From positions 1-30,624 of the forward strand of contig DASXRQ010000156.1 of assembly GCA_036506495.1 (NCBI GenBank): a stretch of DNA of 30,624 nt, read 5' to 3'. Both the position numbers and the translations under genes were made by a program. The stretch's first letter is position 1, and each line of letters opens with the position of its first letter. The DNA comes from DASXRC01 sp036506495. GTDB taxonomy: Bacteria; Actinomycetota; Actinomycetes; Mycobacteriales; Micromonosporaceae. A model generated the notes under the pieces. That model had not been told where the DNA came from, did no database searches, and saw nothing but the letters and a program-made list of their open reading frames with translations. This document shows positions 1-7,566 of this stretch, piece by piece.

Positions 1-267
1 GTCGAACCCGATGACCGTCTTGCCATCGGTGTCGAGGAACTCGCTGGGCGCGTACGTGGAGTCGATGCCCACCAGAATCTTGCCGTCCGACTTGATCTTG
101 TCCGGAACCTTCGCGGCGAGCGCCGAGTCCACCGATGAGGCCGGGGTGGCGGCGCCACCAGTTGAGCCACCGTTATCGTTGCCGCCGCAGGCCACCAGCG
201 ACAGCGCCACGACGGCGGCACCCGCTAGGCCGATGGCTGTCCGGCGCCGGCTTGTCATGCGCAACAT
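1..267 (-). CDS. Amino acid ABC transporter substrate-binding lipoprotein, family 3 (partial, C-terminus outside window)
   Basis: Only the first 89 codons are present; the gene runs off the left edge. The product starts with a basic n-region (MLRMTSRRR), a hydrophobic stretch and a cysteine in VALSLVACGG, so it is an exported lipoprotein, followed by a Gly/Ser/Thr-rich linker. The mature part (KIKSDGKILVGIDSTYAP, then a segment ending GKTVIGFD) is the N-terminal strand pattern of family 3 solute-binding proteins (polar amino acid type), not the LivK type. The ATG at 267 is chosen over the one at 258 because GGAGG lies 9 nt upstream of it (277-281). It sits 41 bp downstream of livF on the same strand, so it may be read from the liv operon. 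No permease for it is visible in the window. Confidence 0.8.
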   Translation of the reverse strand, partial: MLRMTSRRRTAIGLAGAAVVALSLVACGGNDNGGSTGGAATPASSVDSALAAKVPDKIKSDGKILVGIDSTYAPSEFLDTDGKTVIGFD

Positions 268-308
268 TCTTACGAACCTCCGATTACTACTCGTCAAACA
301 AACTTGGA

Positions 309-1019
309 TCACGCTACGCCCAGGTAAGCGTCCTTGACGGCCGGGTCATGGAGCAGTTCGGCCCCGGTCCCCGCCTTGACTATCCGCCCCGTTTCCAGCA
401 CGTACGCGCGGTGGGCCCTCGTCAGCGCTTGCTGTGCGTTCTGCTCCACGAGCAGGATCGTGGTGCCCTGCTCGTTGATCTCCGTGATGATGGAGAAGAT
501 CTGCTGGATCAGCATCGGCGCGAGGCCCATCGACGGCTCGTCCAGCAGCATCAGCTTCGGCCGGCCCATCAACGCCCGGCCGATCGTCAGCATCTGCTGC
601 TCGCCGCCGGACAACGTGCCGCCCGCCTGCTTGGCCCGCTCCTTCAGGCGCGGGAACAGTCCGTACACCCGCTCCAGGTCGGACGCCACCCCGTTCGCGT
701 CGCGCCGGGTGTACGCGCCCATCTCGAGGTTCTCGAGCACCGTCATGCCGGGGAAGATGCCCCGGCCCTCCGGTGCCTGGCTGATCCCGCGTACGGTCCG
801 CAGGTCCGCCCGCAGCCGGGTGATGTCCTCGTCCTGGAACCGGATGGTGCCCGCGGCGATCGGGCGCAGCCCGGAGATCGCCCGCATGGTCGTGGTCTTC
901 CCGGCGCCGTTCGCGCCGATCAGGGCGACGATCTCGCCAGCGTCCACCGTCAGGCTGATGCCGTGCAGCGCCTGGATCCGGCCGTACAGCAGCGTGATGT
1001 CGTTGATCTCAAGCAGCAT
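309..1019 (-). CDS. livF: Branched-chain amino acid ABC transporter ATP-binding protein LivF
   Basis: A 236-residue cytoplasmic ATPase that powers branched-chain amino acid import with LivG, LivH, LivM and LivK. Visible motifs: Walker A GANGAGKT (residues 35-42), signature LSGGE (136-140), Walker B LMLLDEP (156-162), and a switch loop reading LLVEQN, where Gln replaces the usual His, as is typical of LivF. Full family length. The ATG at 1019 overlaps the end of livG by 11 nt, indicating translational coupling. It is the last gene of the livKHMGF order. The LivF assignment (rather than another ABC ATPase) rests on the motif details and on operon position after LivG. Confidence 0.95.
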   Translation of the reverse strand: MLLEINDITLLYGRIQALHGISLTVDAGEIVALIGANGAGKTTTMRAISGLRPIAAGTIRFQDEDITRLRADLRTVRGISQAPEGRGIFPGMTVLENLEMGAYTRRDANGVASDLERVYGLFPRLKERAKQAGGTLSGGEQQMLTIGRALMGRPKLMLLDEPSMGLAPMLIQQIFSIITEINEQGTTILLVEQNAQQALTRAHRAYVLETGRIVKAGTGAELLHDPAVKDAYLGVA

Positions 1020-1926
1020 CGGCCGGTACCCCCAGGTACGCCGCGATCACCTTCGGGTCATCGCGAACCGCCGAGGGAACCCCCTCGCTGATCTTCCTGC
1101 CGAACTCCAGCACCACGATCCGGTCGCAGACGCCCATGACCAGGCGCATGTCGTGCTCGATGAGCAGGATCGTCACGCCCCGCTCGCGGATCGACCGGAT
1201 GAGCTTGAGCAGCGAGTCCTTCTCCGCCGGGTTGAACCCGGCGGCCGGCTCGTCAAGGCACAGCAGGCTGGGTGCGGTGGCGAGCGCACGCGCGATCTCC
1301 AGCCGCCGCTGCTCGCCGTACGACAGGTTCCGGGCGACGTCACCGGCGCGGTGTTCGATGCCCGCGAACCGGAGCAGCTCCATCGACTTCTCCCGGCCCT
1401 CGCGCTCCTCCCGCCAGTGCCGGGGCAGCCGGAACAGCGCGCCGAGCACGCTGGTGTGGTGTCGCGAATCCGCGCCGACCATGACGTTCTCGAGCGCGGT
1501 CATCTCGGGGAACAGCCGGATGTTCTGGAACGTCCGGGCGATGCCCAGCTGCGTGATCTCGTGCTTCTTCAGCCCCGTCAACGGCTTGCCCCGGAAGCGG
1601 ATCTCGCCGCCGGTCGCCCGGTACACGCCGGTCATCGCGTTGAAGCACGTGGTCTTGCCGGCGCCGTTCGGCCCGATCAGTCCGAAGATCTCGCCCTCGT
1701 GCAGTGAGAAGCTGACCCGGTCGAGGGCGAGTACGCCGCCGAAGCGGAGGCTGAGGTCGTCCACCTCGAGCAGCCCTTGGCCGTCGGGCGCGGGACGGTG
1801 CGGCGTACCGCCGGACGTGTCGGCCGGAGCCGTCTCGTCCCAGCCGTCCGTGACCACGGGCTCGTCCATCGGGTGCCGCGCAGCGTCGTCCTCCCACGCC
1901 GGAGTCTCGATGTGCGGCTCACTCAT
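1009..1926 (-). CDS. livG: Branched-chain amino acid ABC transporter ATP-binding protein LivG
   Basis: A 305-residue ATPase partner of LivF. Walker A GPNGAGKT is at residues 85-92, followed by a LSYGEQ signature, Walker B LLCLDEP and a switch loop LLIEHD that keeps the canonical His. The family usually begins close to the first beta strand; here about 50 acidic, Pro/Thr-rich residues (from MSEPHIETPAW) come first. The start is supported by GGAG 5 nt before the ATG at 1926, so the extension is probably translated. It lies 15 bp after livM and overlaps livF by 11 nt. The extension is likely disordered; its role is unknown. Confidence 0.94.
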   Translation of the reverse strand: MSEPHIETPAWEDDAARHPMDEPVVTDGWDETAPADTSGGTPHRPAPDGQGLLEVDDLSLRFGGVLALDRVSFSLHEGEIFGLIGPNGAGKTTCFNAMTGVYRATGGEIRFRGKPLTGLKKHEITQLGIARTFQNIRLFPEMTALENVMVGADSRHHTSVLGALFRLPRHWREEREGREKSMELLRFAGIEHRAGDVARNLSYGEQRRLEIARALATAPSLLCLDEPAAGFNPAEKDSLLKLIRSIRERGVTILLIEHDMRLVMGVCDRIVVLEFGRKISEGVPSAVRDDPKVIAAYLGVPADAA

Positions 1927-1941
1927 GGGTTCTCCAGTCGC

Positions 1942-3072
1942 TCATTGGGGCGCGACCTCCTTCGCCCGGTCCTTCAGCTCCATCGCGCGGCGCCGGCTCG
2001 GTATCAGCCCCTGCGGCCGGAAGATCATGATGAGGATGATCGCCAGGCCGAACAACAGGAAGCGGTACTCGTATGCGTCGAGGTTGCCGATCTGCTGGCC
2101 GCGCAGCCGGTCCGGGATGTACGAGATCAGCGCACCGCCCAGGATCGCACCGGCGATGTTGCCCGAGCCGCCCATCACCACCCCGGCCAGGATCAGGATC
2201 GAGAACTGCAGCACGAAGGTGGCCGAGTTCATGAAGCCGTTCTGCCCGGCGAACATCACCCCGCCGAGTCCCCCCACGCACGCGCCGATCGCGAACGCCC
2301 ACAGCTTGTACTTGACCGTGCGTACGCCCATGATCGCCGCCGCCTCCTCGTCCTCGCGGATCGCGAGCCAGGAGCGGCCGACGCGGCTCCGGTCGAGATT
2401 GCGGATGCCGAGGATGACCACGACGATGACCGACAACCCCAGCCAGAAGTACGGCGTGGCGTCGCGGACACCGAAGATCGGCGTACCGTCGGAGTACTTG
2501 CCCGGCGGGTGCGGCAGGCCGCCGAAGCCGCGGTCGCCGCGCAGGTGGGTATTGCTGTCCGCGAAGATCCGGATGATCTCGGCGAACCCGAGGGTGACGA
2601 TCGCCAGGTAGTCGCCCCGCAGGCGGAGCGTCGGCCAGCCCAGGATGAGGCCGGAGAGCATGGCCACCGCGATCGCGACCGGGATCGACAGGAGCCAGGG
2701 CCAATGGGTCTTGAGGTCGCTGTCCGGTGACGTCAGCAGCGCGACGGTGTACGCGCCGACGGCGAAGAAGCCCACGTACCCCAGGTCGAGCAGGCCCGCG
2801 AAGCCGACCACCACGTTGAGGCCGAGGGCCAGCAGCACGTAGTAGGACATGTTGAACAACGCGCTCGGCCAGTCGATGCCCTGGGTCTCGATCTGCGGCC
2901 CGATGCCCGGCACGGAGCCGACGTACGGCAGCGCGTATGCCACGGCCAGCGCCACGAGCACCACCGCCGCCCGCACCGGCCTGGGCTGACGCCCGAACCA
3001 GCCGCGTACGCCCCGGCCGTTGGGACGGCGGTTCACCTGACGTGGCCGTGGACGTTGTTCCACCGTGGTCAT
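1942..3072 (-). CDS. livM: Branched-chain amino acid ABC transporter permease LivM
   Basis: A 376-residue inner-membrane permease. After a basic N-terminal tail (MTTVEQRPRPRQVNRR) come hydrophobic helices, including ALFNMSYYVLLALGLNVVVG and GLLDLGYVGFFAVGAYT, which are typical of LivM. The segment LRGDYLAIVTLGFAEIIRI is the conserved permease motif that contacts the ATPase. The ATG at 3072 overlaps the livH stop in an ATGA arrangement. The open frame continues upstream to 4173, but that part is antisense-like Arg/Pro-rich sequence overlapping livH and is not coding. The gene ends 15 bp before livG. It forms the transmembrane pore with LivH. Confidence 0.94.
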   Translation of the reverse strand: MTTVEQRPRPRQVNRRPNGRGVRGWFGRQPRPVRAAVVLVALAVAYALPYVGSVPGIGPQIETQGIDWPSALFNMSYYVLLALGLNVVVGFAGLLDLGYVGFFAVGAYTVALLTSPDSDLKTHWPWLLSIPVAIAVAMLSGLILGWPTLRLRGDYLAIVTLGFAEIIRIFADSNTHLRGDRGFGGLPHPPGKYSDGTPIFGVRDATPYFWLGLSVIVVVILGIRNLDRSRVGRSWLAIREDEEAAAIMGVRTVKYKLWAFAIGACVGGLGGVMFAGQNGFMNSATFVLQFSILILAGVVMGGSGNIAGAILGGALISYIPDRLRGQQIGNLDAYEYRFLLFGLAIILIMIFRPQGLIPSRRRAMELKDRAKEVAPQ

Positions 3073-4019
3073 GCCCGTGCCCTCCCGAGAGACTCGCCCA
3101 GGATCCCGCTGGGCCGGAACATCAGGATCACGATCAGGAGGATGAACGTCACCACATTGCGGTACTGGGTGCCGAACAGGGACGCCCCGTAGTTCTCGAA
3201 CAGGCCGATGATCAGACCGCCGACAAGGGCGCCGCGCAGGTTGCCGATGCCGCCGAGCACGGCCGCGGTGAACGCCGCGATGCCAAGGTTGAAGCCGGCG
3301 TCGAACCGGGTATCGCCGATCTTGAGGACGTACATCACGGCGGCGATTCCGGCCATCAGACCGCCGAGCAGGAAGACGAGCGAGATCGCCCGGTCCTTGT
3401 TGACGCCCATCAGGGCGGCGCTGTCCGGGTTCTGGGCCACCGCCCGGACGCCGCGACCCAGCCGGGTCCGGTTCACGAACCGGTCCAGGGCGAGCATCAT
3501 GACCAGCGCCAACACGATGATCAGGATCTGCAGGTTGGTGATGTTGGTGTTCCCAAAGTGGACGACCGTGGCGGGGTGGATCAGCGGCGGCACGCCGCGG
3601 ATGTTCCGGTGGGTCGCCACGCCGACGAACTCGGAGATGACGATGGAGGCTCCGATAGCCGTGATCAGAAAGGCGAGCGGCGGGGCGTTGCGCCGGCGCA
3701 ACGGCCGGTACGCGACCAGCTCGACGCAGATCGCGGTGACGCCGGAGATGAGGGCGGCCGCCAGGATGCCGAGCGCGAGGTAGCCGATGACGGCGCCCGT
3801 GCCCGGCGTTGCCGAGTTCTGATCCAGCCCGAAGATCCCCCACGTGATCAGGGCGGCGTACGTGCCGACCATGAAGACCTCGGAGTGGGCAAAGTTGATG
3901 AGGCGGAGGACCCCGTAGACGAGCGTGTATCCGAGCGCGAAGAGCGCGTAGATCGCACCCTGGGCCAGCCCGGCCACGGTCGACGGCCCGAGGTCGTGTA
4001 TCAGACCAGAGAAGTTCAA
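3069..4019 (-). CDS. livH: Branched-chain amino acid ABC transporter permease LivH
   Basis: A 316-residue polytopic membrane protein. Conserved LivH segments are AGLAQGAIYALFALGYTLVYG near the N-terminus, then INFAHSEVFMVGTYAAL, and RAVAQNPDSAALMGVN, the ATPase-coupling loop. I choose the TTG at 4019, which gives MNFSGLIHDLG and has TGGAG 6 nt upstream. An in-frame ATG at 4079 would add 20 residues but lies inside the stem-loop between livK and livH and lacks a ribosome binding site. The gene overlaps livM by ATGA and follows livK by 90 bp. It forms the membrane channel with LivM. Confidence 0.93.
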   Translation of the reverse strand: MNFSGLIHDLGPSTVAGLAQGAIYALFALGYTLVYGVLRLINFAHSEVFMVGTYAALITWGIFGLDQNSATPGTGAVIGYLALGILAAALISGVTAICVELVAYRPLRRRNAPPLAFLITAIGASIVISEFVGVATHRNIRGVPPLIHPATVVHFGNTNITNLQILIIVLALVMMLALDRFVNRTRLGRGVRAVAQNPDSAALMGVNKDRAISLVFLLGGLMAGIAAVMYVLKIGDTRFDAGFNLGIAAFTAAVLGGIGNLRGALVGGLIIGLFENYGASLFGTQYRNVVTFILLIVILMFRPSGILGESLGRARA

Positions 4020-4044
4020 GCGAGGCTCCAGGGGCGAAGCGGAC

Positions 4045-4080
4045 GGTGCGGCCGGGAGACAGCCTCCCCCCGGCCGCACC
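4045..4080 (-). terminator. Strong intercistronic stem-loop between livK and livH
   Basis: Perfect 12-bp inverted repeat: GGTGCGGCCGGG at 4045-4056 and its complement at 4069-4080, with a 12-nt loop that can itself pair in part (GGGAG with CTCCC). No U-tract follows, so it is not a classic full terminator. It lies between the binding-protein gene and the permease genes. In that position such structures usually protect the upstream mRNA or partly stop transcription, so that much more binding protein than permease is made. The structure is seen directly; the function is inferred. Confidence 0.65.
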
Positions 4081-4109
4081 GGTGCGTTGAGTGTTGTAGA
4101 CGGACCAGA

Positions 4110-5276
4110 TCAGCCCTTCGGGATCTCCTGGTCCGGCTGGTCCACACCACTGGCGTCGAACTTGAACGCCCACACCTTGATGTACTGCGGGTCGAGCTCG
4201 CCGGTGTCGGTGAACTTGTACGTGTTGGCCACGCCCTGGTACTGGACGCCCTTGAGATAGTCGTTCATCTTCTGCGGCGTGGTGTTGCCCCCGTCGATGC
4301 CCTTCAGGAAGATGTTCATCGCGTCGAAGGCCACGTCGCTATACGTGCCCGCGTCCTGGTTCCAGGCCGCCTTGTAGTCGGTGACGAAGGAGCCACCGGC
4401 CTTGGACGCCGGCGAGCACGGGCAGGTCACGATCGAACCGGTGGCCGCGGCGTTGCCGGCCGCCTTCGCGAACCCAGGGTCCTTGACACCGTCGCCGCCG
4501 AGCTGCGTGCCCTTCCAGCCGGCCGCCGTGAGCTGCTTACGGATAAGGCCGGCGTTCTGGTAGTAGCCGCCGTAGAAGAAGACGGTCGCGCCGCTGGAGA
4601 CGACCTTCTGGACGGTAGCCGAGAAGTCGGTCTGCTTGCCGTCCGCGCCGGTCTTGTCGGTGCCGACCACGAGCGCGCCGAGCTGCTGCTTGACCACGTC
4701 GGCGAGGCCGGCGCCGTACGCCGACTGGTCGTCGGCGACAAAGACCTTCGTCGGCTTGAGCACGTCCTTGATGTACTTAGCCGCGGCCGGGCCCTGCGAG
4801 TCGTCGTTGGCGACCGCGCGGTGGAAGACCTTCCAGCCGTGCGTGCTCAGCGACGGCCGGGTGGCCGACGGCGTGATGGTCGGGATCATCGCCTCCTCGA
4901 AGATCGGGTCGGCCGCCTCGGACTCACCGGAGAACGGCGGGCCGACGATACCGATGATCTTCTTGTCGGTGACGAGCTGACGGGCCACGCCCGGCGCCAC
5001 GGCCGGGTCGCCCTGCGAGTCGAACTTTTGGATGGTGATGCAGTTCGCGCCGTTCTTGTCGTTGTACTGCTTGACCGCCAGCTCCGCGCCCTGCTCGATG
5101 TTCACGCCCAGGTTCGCCGCCGAGCCGGTCAGCGCGCCAAAGTACGCGATCTTGAAACCGCAGTTCTTGCCGCTGGACGACCCGCCGCCGTTATTGCCAG
5201 AATTGCAAGCTGCCGCGCCGGCAACCAGCGCCACAATGGCCGCGCCGCCGAGCGCGCGTACGAGTCCCTGCCTCAA
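4110..5276 (-). CDS. livK: Branched-chain amino acid ABC transporter substrate-binding lipoprotein LivK
   Basis: A 388-residue exported binding protein of the periplasmic-binding type I fold that delivers amino acids to LivHMGF. The signal peptide is MRQGLVRALGG, then AAIVALVAGAAAC with the lipid-attachment Cys, followed by a Ser/Gly/Asn-rich linker. Mature motifs: KIAYFGALTGSAANLG, GAELAVKQYND, and KKIIGIVGPPFSGES with the ligand-contact loop, then SDVAFDAMN near the C-terminal lobe. The start is the TTG at 5276, preceded by GAGGAGGG 9 nt upstream; the nearest ATG is out of frame. It is the first gene of livKHMGF. Substrate specificity (Leu/Ile/Val or another amide) cannot be read from the sequence. 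Confidence 0.93.
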   Translation of the reverse strand: MRQGLVRALGGAAIVALVAGAAACNSGNNGGGSSSGKNCGFKIAYFGALTGSAANLGVNIEQGAELAVKQYNDKNGANCITIQKFDSQGDPAVAPGVARQLVTDKKIIGIVGPPFSGESEAADPIFEEAMIPTITPSATRPSLSTHGWKVFHRAVANDDSQGPAAAKYIKDVLKPTKVFVADDQSAYGAGLADVVKQQLGALVVGTDKTGADGKQTDFSATVQKVVSSGATVFFYGGYYQNAGLIRKQLTAAGWKGTQLGGDGVKDPGFAKAAGNAAATGSIVTCPCSPASKAGGSFVTDYKAAWNQDAGTYSDVAFDAMNIFLKGIDGGNTTPQKMNDYLKGVQYQGVANTYKFTDTGELDPQYIKVWAFKFDASGVDQPDQEIPKG

Positions 5277-5317
5277 GGCTTCGAACCCTCCTCATATCGT
5301 TGGCCCAGGCCATCGGC

Positions 5318-5460
5318 GCCAATTGGCCATTGCAGGCCCAAGCCAGACCGTCATCCCCGGTCTGCGCCGGGACGTTATCCCACCAGTCGAGTCAACGTAA
5401 GAGCTTGCGAGGCGCGTTGACCTAAACGTGACTTTGCTGGTTGTTGTACCAGCCAACCAG
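5318..5460. promoter_or_regulatory. livK: Leader and upstream region of the liv operon with candidate operator repeats
   Basis: The 277 bp between livK and the upstream gene hold no convincing ORF. Visible structures are a 10-bp palindrome GCCAATTGGC (5318-5327), a small hairpin CAGACC...GGTCTG within the livK leader, and an inverted repeat CTGGTTG-N10-CAACCAG (5437-5460). These are reasonable binding sites for a regulator of the transporter. I could not find a convincing -35/-10 pair, so the promoter itself is not placed. Low confidence in function. Confidence 0.3.
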
Positions 5461-5553
5461 CCCCGACCAACGCATCGACGCGCGGTTAGCTCCCTGCTGT
5501 GCGTTCCCGACCGTGATCCTATACACGGGGCTGACCTGCGCCTTTGCGCCGGG

Positions 5554-6744
5554 TCAGCCGGCCGCACGATTGGTGACCCAGGCCCGTCCGTGCCGGCCGT
5601 CGTCGGCGACGAGGAGGAGGTCGGTGCCGGCGCCGGTGACCGTCACGACGCGGTCGGCTCCACCGGCCGCGATCGGGATCGGCGTTTGCGTGGGGCGCCA
5701 GGTTCGGCCGCCGTCTGGCGACGCCCACAGTCCGTACGCCCGGCCGTCCGTGGCCGCGGCCCACAGCCGGCCACCGGTCGCGGCGACGCCCTGGACCTGC
5801 TGGACCGAACCGCCCTCGCGGAGGGCGCCGAACCGGCCGGCCAGCCGCCATGCGCCGCCGTTCATCGTCCAGGCGGCAAACCGGTCGCCGTCCACCCCGG
5901 CGGCCAGGAGGGCGTCCCCGTTCATCGTCACCCGCTGCAAGACGCGGTACCGGTCGCCGGTCGCGTCGCCGACGGGCACGCGCCGCCAGCGCCGCCCGTC
6001 CGTGGACGTCCAGGCCAGCGGGTCGCTGCCCGCCCGACCGGCGCGGCGTCCGCTGCCCACCACGACCCATCCGCCCCGGTACGCCGCTGCGTCGACCGCC
6101 AGCGTCGTCAGCCCGCCGTCGCTGGCCAGTCCGGGCACCCGGCCGACCGGCCGGAAGGCGGTCGCGTCGGTCGACGTCCAGGCCGCCCCGCCGAACACCC
6201 GGTTTCCCACGATCAGCCAACCGGCCGGCCCGCCGACGATCCGCCCGACGTTGACCGCTTCCGAGCCCCCGTAGAGGTCGAGCCCGGCCGGGACCTCGTC
6301 GAGGATCCCGTCGGCCAGCAGATACCACTGGGTCACCCGCGGGTTGCCATGTGCCCCGCCGCTCTGCGCCCCGATCGCGGCGAGCTGGCCGACACGGCAG
6401 CCCGCGGCGTACAGGATGGCCACCTCGCCGTACGGCGTGCGCGGGGTCAGCCTCAGAGTCCGCCACCTGCGGGCGTCCGAGCTGCTCCACGCCGCCGGGT
6501 GGGTGGCACCGTCGGCGGACACGACGGCGCCGACGACGTACCACCGGCCGCCGCACGTGATCGCGTCTCTGGGCGCCAGGCGACCGGCGGCGCCCGCGGG
6601 CGGCGGCAGCGACACCTCATGCCAGGCGACGGGCATCGGCGCCGCGCTGGCCCGACGGTTCGGCGGACCCGAGGTGTCGCAGGACGCGCCGGCGAGGAGC
6701 GCGACGACCGTGGCCAGCAGGATTCCGGACCCCCCGCGCGTCAC
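5554..6744 (-). CDS. Secreted beta-propeller protein with Asp-box (BNR/sialidase-like) repeats
   Basis: A 396-residue protein with an N-terminal signal (GILLATVVALLAGASCDTS); a Cys follows the hydrophobic core, but Gly at -3 makes lipidation uncertain. The body contains repeated blades of one form: AWSSSDARRWRTL, AWTSTDATAFRPV, AWTSTDGRRWRRV, AWTMNGGAWRL and LWASPDGGRTWRP. The last is a good Asp-box (SxDxGxTW), as found in sialidase-like propellers. I see no catalytic sialidase residues, so it is probably a binding or scaffold propeller on the cell surface. The GTG start at 6744 lies only 6 nt after the pdtaR stop, so the two are probably co-transcribed. The ribosome binding site is weak, and the exact function is unknown. 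Confidence 0.75.
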   Translation of the reverse strand: MTRGGSGILLATVVALLAGASCDTSGPPNRRASAAPMPVAWHEVSLPPPAGAAGRLAPRDAITCGGRWYVVGAVVSADGATHPAAWSSSDARRWRTLRLTPRTPYGEVAILYAAGCRVGQLAAIGAQSGGAHGNPRVTQWYLLADGILDEVPAGLDLYGGSEAVNVGRIVGGPAGWLIVGNRVFGGAAWTSTDATAFRPVGRVPGLASDGGLTTLAVDAAAYRGGWVVVGSGRRAGRAGSDPLAWTSTDGRRWRRVPVGDATGDRYRVLQRVTMNGDALLAAGVDGDRFAAWTMNGGAWRLAGRFGALREGGSVQQVQGVAATGGRLWAAATDGRAYGLWASPDGGRTWRPTQTPIPIAAGGADRVVTVTGAGTDLLLVADDGRHGRAWVTNRAAG

Positions 6745-6750
6745 CGCTGG

Positions 6751-7353
6751 TCAGGCCGTCTCGGCCGACTCCGTCAGGATCCGGTCGGCGACCTCGCGCA
6801 TGGTCATCCGGTGATCCATCGCGGTGCGCTGGATCCACTTGAACGCCTGCGGCTCGGTCATCCCGTACTTCGTCATGAGCGCGCCCTTGGCCCGCTCCAC
6901 CGCCTTGCGGGTCTCGAGCCGGTCGGTGAGCCCGGCGACCTCCGCCTCGAGCGCGGCCACCTCGGCGAACCGCGACAGGGCGATCTCGATCGCGGGGATG
7001 AGGTCGCTCTTCTGGAATGGCTTGACGAGGTATGCCATGGCCCCCGCGGCCCGCGCCCGCTCGACCAGGTCGCGTTGGCTGAAGGCGGTCAGGATCACCA
7101 CCGGTGCGACCCGGGGACCGGCGATCTTCTCGGCCGCGGCCAGCCCGTCCATGATCGGCATCTTGATGTCCATGATCACAAGATCCGGACGCAGCTCCTC
7201 CGCCATGCGGACGGCCGCCTCGCCGTCGCCGGCCTCGCCGACGACGTCGTAGCCCTCCTCGACGAGCATTTCGGCGAGGTCGAGCCGGATGAGCGCCTCA
7301 TCCTCGGCGATCAGGACCCGTCGGCGCGCCGCGCCCGCCTGCGTCTCGGCCAC
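6751..7353 (-). CDS. pdtaR: ANTAR-domain response regulator PdtaR (antitermination regulator)
   Basis: A 200-residue two-domain regulator. The receiver domain (about residues 11-130) has acidic residues E17 and D18, phospho-acceptor D62 in VIMDIKMP, T89 and K111 in LVKPF. A short coiled segment (EVAALEAEVAGL) leads into the ANTAR RNA-binding domain (about 137-198) with RKAVERAKGALMTKYGM and the AFKWIQRTAM helix. The layout and length match mycobacterial PdtaR (Rv1626), which binds nascent RNA hairpins to stop premature termination when phosphorylated by the histidine kinase PdtaS. No kinase is adjacent here; PdtaS is usually encoded elsewhere. The GTG start at 7353 has a GAGGG-type site upstream. 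The secreted propeller gene follows 6 nt downstream. Confidence 0.93.
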   Translation of the reverse strand: MAETQAGAARRRVLIAEDEALIRLDLAEMLVEEGYDVVGEAGDGEAAVRMAEELRPDLVIMDIKMPIMDGLAAAEKIAGPRVAPVVILTAFSQRDLVERARAAGAMAYLVKPFQKSDLIPAIEIALSRFAEVAALEAEVAGLTDRLETRKAVERAKGALMTKYGMTEPQAFKWIQRTAMDHRMTMREVADRILTESAETA

Positions 7354-7425
7354 GTACCCCTACCCTCACGCCCTGGTGTCACCGTGCTCGCCGACGAGCG
7401 TAGCGCCATCGATGCGTGGGCCCGG

Positions 7426-7503
7426 TGGTGTCCCCGGTGGGATTTGAACCCACACTGTCGGAGGTTTGAGCTCCGTGCCTCTGCCGAGTTGGGCTACGGG
7501 GAC
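7426..7503 (-). tRNA. tRNA with CAA (Leu) anticodon and a short variable arm
   Basis: A full cloverleaf folds on the minus strand. Acceptor arms are GTCCCCG (5' end at 7503) and CGGGGAC (7430-7436), seven perfect pairs. The D arm contains G18G19. The anticodon stem is CGGAG/CTCCG with loop CTCAAAC, giving anticodon CAA (reads UUG, Leu). The variable region is five nt (ACAGT). The T arm is GTGGG-TTCAAAT-CCCAC. Discriminator A is at 7429 and CCA is encoded at 7426-7428. Bacterial leucine tRNAs normally have a long variable arm, so this one is unusual. The fold is certain by eye; the amino acid identity is inferred from the anticodon and A73. Confidence 0.9.
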
Positions 7504-7566
7504 ATTTGGCCGATCAACCCTACCCGGGACCCCTCTGTCGTGACATCAGACGGTCACCGACAACCC

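Noticed and set aside
3073..4173. Upstream extension of the livM frame
   Set aside because: The extra 367 codons overlap livH in another frame and are Arg/Pro/Gly-rich without conserved motifs. The livM start with an ATGA overlap at 3072 explains the gene.
5292..5567. 91-codon minus-strand ORF upstream of livK
   Set aside because: No ribosome binding site, Arg/Ser/Thr-rich composition, overlaps the 3' end of the propeller gene, and fills what looks like the liv control region.
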